From Puccinia triticina (lineage: Eukaryota > Basidiomycota > Pucciniomycetes > Pucciniales > Pucciniaceae): a stretch of DNA of 64,000 nucleotides. How positions within the stretch are numbered: the stretch's first letter is position 1; the number at the start of each line of letters is the position of its first letter. A model generated the notes under the pieces. That model ran no database searches, was not told where the DNA came from, and worked only from the letters and a program-made list of their open reading frames with translations. The DNA is taken from contig NC_070560.1 in the NCBI RefSeq assembly GCF_026914185.1, positions 8,609,501 to 8,673,500 of the forward strand, read 5' to 3'. Shown here piece by piece: positions 22,944 through 34,819 of this stretch. The position numbers were made by a program, and so were the translations under genes.

Positions 22944-23531
22944 CAACAGTGCAAGAGCTACGCTACAAAAAGCGGCAGCGTAGCGGTTTTAGCCTCGCTT
23001 CGCTAAGCTTTTTGTAGCGGACTTGGCGCTTCGCTATTCGCTACATTTTTTAAGGGGAAAAAATTAAAGAAAATAGCGCGCTTTTTTTAGCGCAGAGTAG
23101 CGGCAATTGGCTACGCTTCTCGCTATAGTAGCGGAAAAAACGCTACTGTAGCAATTTTGCTGCGCTACCATAGCACCATTCAAACAACAATACTGCACAT
23201 CATAAAATGATGGAGGATTGATGTTTGTGTACTATTTCTGGCATTTTCCACCAAAAGGCAGACATGCCCGCTACGCTTTTGGCGCTAAAAAGCGCTATTA
23301 GCGCCAAAAAGCGTCAATTTTTCCGCTGCGCTATACTGTAGCGAAGCGGCAAAAAAAAGCGCTTCGCTACGCGCAGGCCAAAACTGCAGTAGCGGTTCTG
23401 GCGCTTCGCTACCGCTCAAAGTAGCGATTTTCCGCTAGCGCTAACGCTACTCTGGATCCAGAGTAGCGTGTTTCCGCTTCGCTACGCAAAAGCGCCGCTT
23501 TTCTTAGCGAAGCGTAGCTCTTGCAGTGTTG
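22944..23531 (+). mobile_element. GTAGCG palindromic MITE, 588 bp, 7-bp target duplication
   Basis: Termini are inverted (CAACAGTGCAAGAGCTACGC at the left; the right end differs by one base in the first ten). Both sides carry TTAAAAT (22937-22943 and 23532-23538). Inside, GTAGCG/CGCTAC and GCGCTT units repeat in both orientations around a non-repetitive core, so much of the element can fold. There is no open reading frame. A decayed copy in the opposite orientation lies at about 7372-7825, and a related shorter type at 50129-50581. Confidence 0.8.
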
Positions 23532-23538
23532 TTAAAAT

Positions 23539-24940
23539 GCAACAATGTGACAATAAATATCAATTTGTTTTGTGCAGCAGGTACAGTGAATCCAAGGAGA
23601 TAAACAGAGTGTTGCCTTTCAATATTTTTGAAGAGCTTTCAAAATAGAACACCTGTGACTCTGCCTTTGATAGTCTACATATTGAAGGCAAAGGGAAAAT
23701 TCAGATGACTGAAATCAAAAGAAGAAAAGAAAATCAGAAACCCACCTGCTTTCACATATGCCCATTAAAGGTTTAAGGATCTTGATTGGATTCAGCTTAC
23801 TGATGAGCTAAACTGGGACTGAAAGTGAGAGCAATGGGCACAAGGTGGGGTCAGTGAGCATTGGGTGTGGAAGGATGTTCATTGCACAAAAACAGACATA
23901 AAAAGGAAAATGGAAAAGAAAAGATAAGAAGTGAGGGAAAGTAACTACTGTACCTGAGAGCATTGGGCAGAAGGTGGGGTGAGTGAGCGTTGGTGGAAGG
24001 ATGAGGAAAGGAGCCTTCCACGCCCATGGTCTCAGGTACACTACATATAACAGGTGAAACTTGTGTGAAATGGAAAGAACATGTGTATATCATAGAAAAG
24101 AGAAAAAATTTAAGAAGAGACTAAACATAGACTATCTTAACACTTTCAGTGAGATTTAGGGAGGAAAAGGCAAACATGATCTGCCTCTTCAATAATTTTT
24201 TGAAGCAATGGCCTCTAGGCTTTGAAATCTGACTGGTGTGCCATTATCTGTGACCAACATCAGTTGTTACATTCAATGTCTCCCATGGCACACATGGCCA
24301 AGCTGACTGGCCCAAACCACCAGCAACAGTAAAACATGGGCAACATTTCATGAACAAAAATTTTTGTAAGAGCAATTGGCTGAATCACAGCTTCTAGTTT
24401 GTTTTCCCTTCCAGTCTTACAAATAGTTCTTGATGGAAATACTGTTTTCATCTTATTTGCAAACATTGCTCTTGGAGGTCTGCTCAACTCTTTGAAAATC
24501 CAGGATGATTGTGAGCAGTGGAGGAATTTATGAATACCTGAACAAACAAAAAACACTATTTTTCTGTCATCACGCCTGGCATTCGCCAAGCAAGCTGTAG
24601 ATTTGTGTATATTTATTATGCCTGTGGCTGAGAACTCATAGTTTCCATTGGTTTACCATTGGGTTAAAAATCTTAGCTCTCATAGAATCTATGTACACAA
24701 CCTCCACACCCTCCTCATCTCATGCTAACAGTAAACCCATATTCCGCAAATACACAACTGTGTCATGTGACAGTAAAATATTGAACTACAAGATGGCATG
24801 CTCTGTAAAATTCAACATCCTGGGGAATTTATGTGGCTTAAGGCAAAACAGGGTTTCAAGTTCAAACTTGTATTGAAAGATGGATACTCCCAAATAAATG
24901 ATTTTTCCAACTGGATTCCTCAAATATGAGGAAATTTTTT
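23539..24940. other. Intergenic region with an imperfect direct repeat
   Basis: Two direct, diverged copies of a block reading GAGAGCAATGGGCACAAGG / GAGAGCATTGGGCAGAAGG occur at about 23829 and 23957. No gene is recognised. Confidence 0.35.
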
Positions 24941-27120
24941 CTATGATTTATTGAATGAATTTATTTTATTTAAGTCTCTAAGATAATTTGCCAGTATGGA
25001 ATGCAATTTTTTGATTTGCAGTTCTACTTCAATTGATGCTTTTCTATTTTCATCAACCACAGATTGCAGAATATCCAGAAATTGGTTAATTTCATCCTTG
25101 AGTGATCCAATAAACTGTTTCAATCCTGGGGAAAATAGGAAAATTTCTTCATACTTATTTTCATCAAAAGAAGAATCAAGGTGGATCCTCCAATATTCAA
25201 CTAAATCTATCAATAAATCTTGGATCTGAAGAAATCTTGTCCAGTTTGGAGGATTTTCTTCATTCATAAATCCAGTGAAGTATGTATGGCCACTGACAGT
25301 TTGCTTGAAATCTGTTATGTAAATAAGAGCTTGCTCTCCTACTTTCATACCTTCTTCACTTTCCAAAGTTCCCTTTTTAATTTTAATCCAAGCTAGTGCT
25401 TGTAATGTTTCACCATATTTGGCATATATAGACTTCAGAAAGTCAGAAAATTGTATTATGACTGAATCAAGAGTGGCAATTTTAGGCTGATTAGACAAAT
25501 ATTAAAGAAACGATTTGTTTTCTTTGGGGATACCATTGATCTGATATTGTATCAAAAACTGTAGCATGTTGTGTAAAAGCTTCATGAAAACTCTGTCAAT
25601 TTTCTCCCCTTCCTCATATCCTAAAAGGTAGACAGATAGCTCATCAATCAAGAGCTTTGCATGCATATTAGAAGAACATTTATTGTCTTCATTGGTTCCA
25701 GTGGCATCAGATGAATTCAGTTGGAAGAACCTCCTTGTTAGTGATTTTATGTCATTTGATTCATTCAATTGATGCCACTTCCAGGTAGTTAAACCTGGAT
25801 CTTGTGGTTCAACCACTGTATGTAAATATGATCTCAATTGGAGTGATAAATACAAGTGGGACACTTTCTTCCAACAAACTGAATCCACTTTGGACATGCC
25901 TTGTTCATCAAATTAGGAAATTGTAACCAGTCATCAATGAATAAACAGTATCTGAGTATCTCAAAAGTAAAAACCAAGAAAAGGAACCAAATTTTTCTAC
26001 TGACACTTCAGGAGTCCAGAGAGGTTCTCGGTAAAAGGGCTTTCTTCAATACTGCGCTGGAAATTATAGTTCAGATAAGCTCCTGTAATATCCATCCCTG
26101 GAGGGAACTTTCCCCAGATGTAATTGAAGATTATGTGCCCCTCAATTTTCTCATTCAGTATCTTGTGCAGACAACTAAAACTGATCAGGTTCAGCTTCTC
26201 TGAAGCAATGAGAAATTCAACCAAGGTGTCATTCAACATGAACATAATTAAATATTTTCCTGGAGAAAGTGATGGTTCTGAGATATCTGGCTTGGTATTC
26301 AATATCCTCCACACTTCCTGGAATTTCTTGACAAATTTCAATGCCATATTTTCAGGTTCTTCTTGACTGCAATTGCCCAAAATGATATTCAAAGCAGAAT
26401 ACCGCATATACTCAAGTAAATCATCCAGCTTTCTCCAGGAATTTTTATTGAGGGAAATTTTTGTGGCTTCAATACGACACAAATTAAAATACCCTTCAAT
26501 TTCTTTGGAGTATCTTTTTGCCAAATCTGTTTGGAGAACATAGAGCATAATGGTGTTAGATTTTCCACCACAGAAGGCAAATTCAGAGCCATCAATTATT
26601 CAAAGGCACACCAATTGGATTTCCTGCTTGAAATATAGGTGACAAAATTGAAAAATTAGAAAAATTTATCTTTGCCCAATTGATCATGAATGAGAATGAA
26701 ATTTCTTCATACTTATTGATTGCTCTTTCTCACTGTCAGCTTTGAAAATGGGTGAACACTTCCCAGTTATCTCTGGAACATAATATTTTTCAGCTCTTAT
26801 TATCCATCTCAAAATATAACAATGATAAAAATCAAAAGGCACTCACTCCATCCAATTTCTCGCAAATCAGGAGACTCCTTGCCTTTGTTCAATGCCTTTG
26901 TAGCAGCTAAATTTATTGATGATACAATTATTTTAGCACTATCAATTTCATCTTTATCTACCAGGTCATCATTTCGCCACATACCCTCTCTACCTTCTGA
27001 AATGCAACACCAATTTACAGCATCGCATTGCAAAATATCTTCAGATTTGAGGAAGCAGGTGCTTATGCCAATTGATCCCAGCAGAACAACTATTAAAAGG
27101 CAAATATGTGACAACCGCAT
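24941..27120 (-). pseudogene. AT-rich multi-exon secreted-protein gene, probably broken; family unknown
   Basis: On the minus strand, coding-like segments are 27120-26852 (signal peptide MRLSHICLLIVVLLGSIGIS, then ILQCDAVNWCCISEG), a probable short exon near 26776-26715, and long open stretches 26548-25997, 25897-25505 and 25501-24941. The last two share one frame separated only by a TAA at 25502-25504. Joining 26776-26715 to 26548-25997 hits stops in all three frames near 26600, and no splice pair restores the frame at 25997/25897. The encoded protein is long, helical, rich in Leu, Ile, Lys and Glu (for example KLDDLLEYMRYSALNIILGN). Base composition is much more AT-rich than the neighbouring genes. 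I read it as a decayed gene for a secreted protein; unusual splicing is the alternative. Confidence 0.5.
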
Positions 27121-27144
27121 TGCCCAAATAGACATAGGATTCAC

Positions 27145-28144
27145 ACTCGTATATGCCTTTGTCGTTCACTTTATAAGGAAGAAAATATTTTCGGAAGCAC
27201 AGCTGTTTGATGGCCCTGCTGGCTGGAACCAAATTTACTATGAGTAGTGCTCGGAAGACAGCCGGCCAATGTGAGGGCAGGTCTAGAAAGTGGATTTTGA
27301 TATTCTGGACAGTCTTTAGGTGCTGCAGGGTTGCCGATTCTGATCTTGTTTTGCGGGGACACATCATGTGCCGACTGTAGGTCCCCCAAGTGAAGCTTGG
27401 GATCAGCTCAGATGATTTACGCTTGTTTTGCCAGGAGGGAAGCGTTTCATTGCCATTTTCATGTCAACCCTCCGTATCAAATGACTCAAGCCGATGAAGC
27501 TTATCGCAGCGGAATCTAGGCTCATGTTACGGGGAAACCTGCGTCATTTGCTATCGAGCATCATTTCGGACAGATGGGCACGATTTTGCGCTGCGGACTG
27601 GTTCACACTATCATGGGACGTGTCAAGTCAGGTCAAGTCTGGTGAAGTCGACACAGGAAAAAAACCCTGTAGCTGTCACAAGTTTTGCGTATGCTGACAT
27701 TTCCCCCAGAACTTCACTCTATGTATGTATATAATTTTGAACACCAACAAAATGCCAATCAAGAATCATCTGATTTGGAAATAAGATTACAATAAAGACA
27801 AGTAACCATATGATTTGATTGCGTGATTGATACATGAAACAAAACACTAAAACTTGAAAGGAGGGAATCGTGTTCCATCAAACGCCAAACACTCAAGAAA
27901 AGACCAAAAAAAAAAAACGACAGGAAACGAGGAAACAAAGATTAGAAATGCCAGTCGTGTATCTGAATGCAAAACACCACATGTTTACGTCTTCTTCTTT
28001 CAAGAGGAAACGAAAAGACTTTTTTTAAGAGAAGTACAGTAAGCGGGTCTTGGTGCAGCGGGACAATGATAGATTCTGCTAAAAAAAGTACGACTGTGGT
28101 ATGTAAGGTGGAAGCAAGAAGATGGTTAATGATAATGAGGGAAG
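27145..28144. other. Intergenic region, no gene recognised
   Basis: About 1 kb between the upstream end of the AT-rich locus and the stop codon of the TAPT1-like gene. It holds the TAPT1-like gene's 3' flank; nothing else is supported. Confidence 0.4.
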
Positions 28145-31100
28145 TCACCAGATGCGACTGCGAACCATATCAAAACGACTGAGTTCGTCCATCGACAGGA
28201 GTTTCTTTTTATGATGCGAGGAAGATTGATCGGGGGAATGGGAAGGGGGTTCTGACGCAAGATGATGAAAGGATGGAGAAGCGGCGAGATGTAAGCCGGA
28301 AGGAGTCTTCCTTAGTTGAGGTCCCGCCGCTTTTTGGTTCGTCAAGGTTTGATTTGAATTCGAGTTCGGCCTGGAAGAATTCGTCCTCAGAGGGACATCG
28401 AATTCGACTTTCTCGATCAACTTCCGGTCGTTCTCCTCCTTCATAATTTCTGTGGGAGAGAGCCCTATGGGCATCCGGTCACGCCCATTGACCTGGTCTT
28501 CGGCCAGCCTGTTGTTCATGGTTTGGACTCGCTTGATCGCATACAATCGAATGCGGATGCCGATGTACAGCTTGATTAGGATCAAGAAACTCATGACGAC
28601 CACGAAGCTCAAGACGATGAATCCTTTCATTTGGAAACTGGAGAACGTCGATGAGCCTGTGACCTCTGGCGGTCTGCTAGGCGGCGATCGGTCTTGTTCG
28701 AGTGGGTCGAGGTAACCAGCTGGGTCGGCGTTGAAGAACTTTGAGTATGGGATAATGAAGAATTGCTGTTTGACGTATTCGACGGTGAATTTATTTGGTC
28801 GATCAAATAAAATGTCCTTAAGATCATCTGTGAACACATTGAAATCTTCGTCTGGTGTGTCTGACAGCATGTCGATGGCCTGAAAGGACACTCGAACAGA
28901 TAAACAGAATATCGGGAACACTGAGAATCCTAACCGACGAGATACAGCTGGCGACTTGTCGACAAAGGGCTATTCGGTGACCGTAAATATGAGACAATTG
29001 TCAACATAAAGTATCTTGCAAAATAGATTGAAACAAGAAAAACAGCGAACCTTCATATCTTCATCATCCTTCACATTGTCCTCTACTTGAATAATCTTAT
29101 GATCGCCAACGAGGTCTTTACATAGTACATCGATGTATCTCCCATACACACCTGGGCGAATGTGATTAAACTTTGTAATGAATGCGTGCTTGAGCCAATC
29201 GACCAATACCTCGCTCAACATGACTACGAATACCGGCGTAAAGATTTTCTCGATCAAAGATAGGGTCGGTGAAAGGTTAAGGGATGCTGGAAGATAGTGA
29301 TATGTGTAACTGTGGGCATGGGAAGATGAAGTTGATGAACCGGACATTTCGATCAAGTTTCGAATGGCAATGATGGTCAACATCAAGAATAACTGAAAGC
29401 GCTCGACGATATCTGTAATGAGAAGAGTCAATCAGATTGCCCGGCTCGGAAGCTGTGCACTCGAATCAATAGCTTGGGAAGTCTTACCAGCGCAACTCAT
29501 TTGAAACAAGTTTTCCTTTTCGAATTTTTTGAAAACTGCACCCTTAATCTCGACAAACTGATTCGAGATTAGCAAGGTGATCAAGGAATGATCGAAAGAA
29601 TTGATGGCAACATTTAAGGAGACCAGTTGATAAAACAACACCAAGGTATGGGCAACTAGAGTTGATGAGAGGCGTAGATGATCAGCTGTCTTGTAGCTGG
29701 CTTGAGGAACAGATTTCCGGAACTTACCTGTGAAAATGAACGCAAGGATAAATAAAAAGATTGGTTTCATGTGCGGCTGAGATCCATCGATCCTTCGTCC
29801 GAGCGTAGAGGGAGAGAATAGGGAATCCAAGATGTCTTGTCCGAACGAGCAGCATAGCCTATCTGCGATCTAGATAGACAAATAGCTCAATGTTTCAGCG
29901 CTAGAGAGATTTACATAGTAGAATTAAGCAGAAAAAAGACTTGCCTCCAAGACGTTGAAGATAACATAGAGTTTGATAGTTTCCTACGAAGATTAGGGAA
30001 CAGATCAGCTATATATGCAAACTTTGGCCTGTGGAAAAATGTTGAGGACGCTATCACATGAGATTGAAGGCTCACCTGACCTCTGACTGAATGATACATT
30101 CGACTTGCATCAGTCACATGGTGTAGAAAGACGCAGACCAGGATAATCAAGAGGCCCTGAAGTAGATCTACTTTGCGAGGAACGCTCAATCTTTTACGAT
30201 GATGGTGATTTTTCCGGTCGTTACTACCACGTCTTCCGAGCAATTTGTTCTTGACAGTCCGAGCTGAATGAGCGATTTTGTAGACGATGCTCTCGAGCAA
30301 CTTGTATAAGGAATAGATGAATTTGATGGGCAGGATGGTCAGGACTGAGAGGAATGCATCGAGACAGATCCAAAAGCCAAAGACGATGGTTTTTTCGATA
30401 GCGATCGGGACATTGAGGAAGTTGGAGATTCGCTCAGATCGTAGGGAGGCCGACGTTGAGTCTTGCAGTGAGGATAGTTCATCTTGGTTCGAGCTGATTT
30501 CGTATTTGAGATGCTCCCACAACGAGAATGAGGGGCTGATTGATGTGGAACCGCTCCGATTCTTGTTCAGTGGTTCGTGGTCCGGTCGATCTGGATGGTT
30601 CAGTGTAGGGGATTGGATTGGGGATTCGTGTTGGTAGACCAGACTGTCATCTAGTACGTCCGATTCGGGTGAGGTGAGACTGGTTTGATGCTGATGGTAA
30701 TCTGGCGTTGACTGTTCTGAGGGGTCTTCATGCTTGATGAGGTTTGTATGAGTTGGCGTTGAACGGAGTGATTCTTGTTGTTGTTCGATGGGTGGTTTCG
30801 AGTCGCAAGTAGTATCTTCTTCTGGTAGATCGATCTCTTCCTGTTTTGGTTTGTGGATTAGTTCTAGTGAACCAGCTTGCTCGGCATCGGTATCGATTAG
30901 TTCTGCTTGGTCCTCCTCCGTACTTTCTTGCAGACTCAGATCCTTCGAATGATATTCGCCAGTGTTGCTATCTTCGTTAGTATTTTCTTCTGTTTCTGTT
31001 TCTGCTTCGTTCATCTGTCTACTTTTTCCTTCTGCCTTCAGTTTCCTGTGCCCGTTCGTGTTGGTTCTAATTGTCGTCTTGCGTCTTTTTTTTTGGGAGT

Positions 31101-31179
31101 CTCCTTTTGACCGTCGCCGAGGTCGGGAAGTTATATGGAGTCCGGGAGATCTGGAGTATCCGCACTCACCTCCTCTCAA
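28145..31179 (-). CDS. TAPT1/Emp65-family polytopic membrane protein
   Basis: A eukaryotic membrane protein family (PF05346; human TAPT1, yeast Emp65) acting in the endoplasmic reticulum, in yeast with a SUN-domain partner in protein quality control. Six exons close in frame: complement of 30076-31179, 29945-29983, 29728-29869, 29488-29655, 29051-29412 and 28145-28969, giving 879 aa. The N-terminal roughly 220 residues are acidic and disordered. The conserved core then runs PIKFIYSLYKLL, DLLQGLLIIL, ETIKLYVIFNVLE, IADRLCCSFGQDILDSLF, NQFVEIKGAVFKKFEKENLF, DIVERFQLFLML, VLVDWLKHAFITKFN and SRRLGFSVFPIF, which identifies the family. A last hydrophobic segment (GFIVLSFVVVMSFLILIKLY) precedes a basic tail. 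The intron after exon 2 has a GC donor (GAG|GCAAGT), and exon 5 ends at a GTTCGC donor. Confidence 0.9.
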
Positions 31180-31511
31180 GCCTTACGCCGGTCTGACACC
31201 GAAATGTACATAGCTTCGGTAGCGGCCAGCTGGTCACTGGTGCGATCCTGATTGATGGAGGACTCGTCAAATTTTTATGCCTTCCCGCGGAAGGATTGTG
31301 CGTCTCACATGGCTTTACTTTTATTTTGCTTTGGGTTTCTCGTATACTCGGCGTATGAACCTCAGGTACGTTTCTAACCTTTGCCAAATACGCCAGTCAT
31401 TTAATTAAGGGCTTTCGGGTGTGGCTAACTTAGGCTAGCAAAAGACAAGATAGGCATTGTTCGCATGTTTGATCGTATAATTTAGAAACGAGTACAAGTG
31501 TATATAGATGA
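31180..31511. other. Upstream region of the TAPT1-like gene
   Basis: Probable promoter and leader sequence; no distinct motif recognised. Confidence 0.35.
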
Positions 31512-31733
31512 GGCCCTGTTTGGCAGCGTCATATTACGCAGCGTAATAATAGGAAACATGCTACATTACATATGGTAAAACATGTCTTTTTAGGATAATC
31601 TTTTGAAAGTAAACCCTCATACGGCTTGGCAGTTTACTTCCAAAAGATCAGGCGGAAAAGTGGTGTCTTACACAATGTAGGGGGACATGGCAAGATTATT
31701 TATTGCGTAATAATCACGCTGCCAAAAAGGGCC
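31512..31733. mobile_element. 222-bp foldback MITE (GGCCCTGTTTGGCAGCG termini)
   Basis: The left end GGCCCTGTTTGGCAGCGTC is inverted at the right as GCTGCCAAAAAGGGCC. Homology between arms continues inward (ATTACGC, ATCTTTTG-AAGTAAAC) to a short central loop near 31615, so nearly the whole element is one imperfect hairpin. There is no coding capacity. The terminus resembles PIF/Harbinger-type MITEs, but a TWA target duplication is not present. Confidence 0.65.
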
Positions 31734-31938
31734 GAAGAGAACACGAGACAAGAGGAAAATGGAACGATTGTACAAGGAGATAGTTATCCAAGCTACTACA
31801 CAGTTATGTGCTATTTTCCCGCAAGAAAGTAAGCAACAGATGGGCACACCTTTCCAGGAGTAATCACAGTCATCAGAATCAAGATGCGAGCACAAATTCT
31901 TCCGTTTGCATTTAGTCTTGGAGGGCATTTGTAGACGT

Positions 31939-33447
31939 TCAGCGGCTCTTGTCAGGATACAGAGAGTTGAACATCCATAGGAGTAGGGTGTAACCCTTGG
32001 CGAGGGAGGTTGCCCACGGCTGAGAGGATGGAATTATGGAATTTGGGATCAGCTTGATCCCAGAGAAAGGGGAAGATGATCCAGAAATCTGACTGACACC
32101 CAGGCCGAACGTAAATCCAAATACTTCGCTGGCACCACCACAGGGTCCTAATGGGATCGCAATTGTATCTTTAAGAGGCTTGTGAATCCCCTTATCCAAT
32201 TTAGAATCAGATATATCGATCCATAGGTTTTTGGATACCGTTGCTGCCTGTCCATCGAGTGCCGCATACAGTTTGGATTCTCGAAAATTTATCGCATCGC
32301 CGACTCCATAAACCCTGTCGATTGGCTTGGAATCCTCACCGAGTACCTGTAAGTGTTCGTTCACCTTGATCAGACGGCTTTCAGGCTCAAGATATTCGGC
32401 TGGCACAAATTTCGTGTTGGGCTTGTTCCCAATCGCCAGAAAGACAAAATCGGCTGCAGAGAGTTGCGATGAACATTCGAAGGAATTCTACAGTGGAGAA
32501 CTTTCTTGATTGATCAAAAGGAAAAGAGGAGACCGACCTTCGACATCCTCTGAGCTCTTGTCGCCATCACGTGTTGCTAGACCAATCTTAGTCAGCTTGT
32601 CCAATTTGCCGGTCTTGGAAATCCCGAGTTCACCAATGTTAGCCCTCGAGCCAAATACGATTTTAACTTTACGATCCGTGAGTTGCTGTTTGAGGGAGTT
32701 CCCGAGCTTGGGATTCATGTCGGGGAGCAGGCTCGGTGTCGAGCAAACCAAAGTAATTGACTTGTCTTTGTGTTTCGAGCTCACTTCTCCTGCTAGCTCG
32801 ATCCCGACTGCTCCGGCCCCGACGATCAAGATTGATTGGGACTCTCGGATTTGTTCCTGAAGGCTTCGTAGTTGAGCTTTCAACTCTTCTGGTCTACCTG
32901 CTTCCGGTGGTGGTCGACATGGAAAGGCGTAAGATGATCCCTAAAGTGATGGTTTTTTTACCATGTTTCGAAAAAAAAAAGAAGTTAATCTGAAATAATC
33001 TTGATACAATTTGATGTACATATAATATTGGCTCACTGATGCAATAATCAAATAGTCGAAGACCAATTTATTCCCAGGCTCGACTCCTAAGCCATCCAAA
33101 GGCTTGTCGAAAACGAGGAATCGTTCCTTGAGATCCAAGTCTACGACCTCTGTTCCGGTGAAGACCTTGACGAGGTCGGGATGATTGTCTTGAATTTTTT
33201 GAGGAATGATGTAGTCGAAGCTCCGGATGATCTTGTCTTCGAAGCCGTCGACGACCGAAGCTCTCAGAGATCCAGGTGGCCAGTAAGCATACGTAGCCTT
33301 CTCGATTGCAATCAGTCGTATCCTTTGGTCGGGTGTCTTGGGTTGTCCAGAGCGACTGTAAAGTCGATCGAGCAGCAAGTTGATGGTTTTCAACCCAGCA
33401 CCAGATAGTCCGATGACCACAATGGTCTGTTGTTCGGCTGAGCTCAT
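31939..33447 (-). CDS. AIFM2/FSP1 (AMID)-like FAD/NAD(P)H oxidoreductase
   Basis: A pyridine nucleotide-disulfide oxidoreductase of the apoptosis-inducing-factor-like (AMID/FSP1) group; relatives reduce quinones with NAD(P)H. Exons are complement of 33037-33447, 32538-32940 and 31939-32453, giving 442 aa with every junction in frame. Motifs in order are an N-terminal FAD-type Rossmann turn (IVVIGLSGAGLKTINLLL), an internal NAD(P)H-binding GAGAVGIELAGEV, FLAIGNKPNT, and the second FAD motif RVYGVGDAI. The first motif reads GxSGAG instead of the usual GGGxxG. A hydrophobic segment near the C-terminus (YTLLLWMFNSLY) may associate with membrane. The third exon's acceptor was chosen at CTGCAG (32454) because the nearer AG at about 32490 breaks the frame. 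Confidence 0.85.
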
Positions 33448-34819
33448 GATATCGACTATAGTGGTAGATTTGTGTGTACCAGAAGGCTGAAGCGGAGTTG
33501 ACAGAAGAAGGTTGCTTCAGCTTGCAAGTTGGAGGCATCCCTGCCTGTATGCGCGTGAGTGTGGTGTACAATGACGTAGCACGGGGCACTCCGGGGGGTC
33601 GCCACCGCCCCTGGTGGTCCAGGCCCGCCGATGTCTTCAAGTTCCGCTGCTTCCACTTGTTCCGGCAGACTGATCCATGAGTCGGCCAGACAATACATAC
33701 ATTTTGGAGCGGCTTGCAAGGCATCCTAACCACAAACCACGTGTTTTATTATCTTATGTCCCGTCATTAGGATAAGAACAATCTTTGCTCGCTGTGTGGT
33801 CGGTACCTCGGAGCTCTTGGGTTGAAATCATAAAGAGAGCCTCTCTTCATGTCACCACCAAAATCAGCAGGTCAAATCCGTCCACGTCGCTGGCCAACGT
33901 GATCTATCTGATATCCCTGATGCTCTTCAGTCTCGAGTTGGAGAACTCGTTCGTGATTTAATCTGCTGGCTAGAGAGCTTGCAAGCTGCTCCATATATAA
34001 TTATTACCTGGCGCACCCGGGTCGAGCCTCGGAGGTAAAGCCCTAGTCTCTAGTCTGATTAGTGCGCACTGCGAGCTAAGCTGATTCCTCCTCTTGTGCG
34101 CGTCGACCTGGGATGACGAGTTTGAAGGCCCCATCGAGGGCTGGGCAGAGGAGATCTTCGTACTAGCCTCGACGATCCTACCCGAGCGGGAAAGAACAGA
34201 TCACCCTCCATCTGTGGAAGCAGCCTTGGGATTGCTCATTTCCACGTGAAGCCGTCCCAATGTCCATTCTGAAACGGTCCGGACAATTCAGACGCAGATG
34301 TAAGCCGGTCGGAGGGCCTGGCTTGGATCAAGGTCATCCCGATCAAATCGCGGACAAACTACGTAGGTTTTCATATCAGCGGTTTTAAGAAAAACCGCGA
34401 CATCAACTCTTTCGCAACTCATGAATGACGAATCTCTACCTCCCAAACAGTTCGACTATCTGCAGCGCACTGCTCCGCCGAAAATATGCCTCTCGCTTTA
34501 TAAACAACCAAGAGATCGCTGAGGATGAAGTTTTAATCACCCAGCGAAAATCCCAACTTTCGTTGCCAACTTATTATATTTATCTGTCCTCAACAAACGA
34601 CTCAAATATATATTTAAAGATCAAAGCTGTAAGTAATACATTTTGATTGATGATCATTCCAGCCACGACAAAACAAGCACCTCAACACTTTTGCTTACCC
34701 AATTACCTGCCCGTTCTTTTGCTCCATTGGAAAATTTACAATTTCCTATATGGCCGAACTTCTACACCGCCGAACTTTACGATCAGAGAATTTGCTCGTC
34801 AGGCAAACAAAAAATCGAG
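33448..34819. promoter_or_regulatory. Divergent promoter region (FSP1-like / repeat-protein genes)
   Basis: About 1.4 kb between two divergently transcribed starts. A TATAAA at 34499-34504 lies 316 bp before the repeat-protein ATG; no equally clear TATA was seen for the minus-strand gene. Confidence 0.35.
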
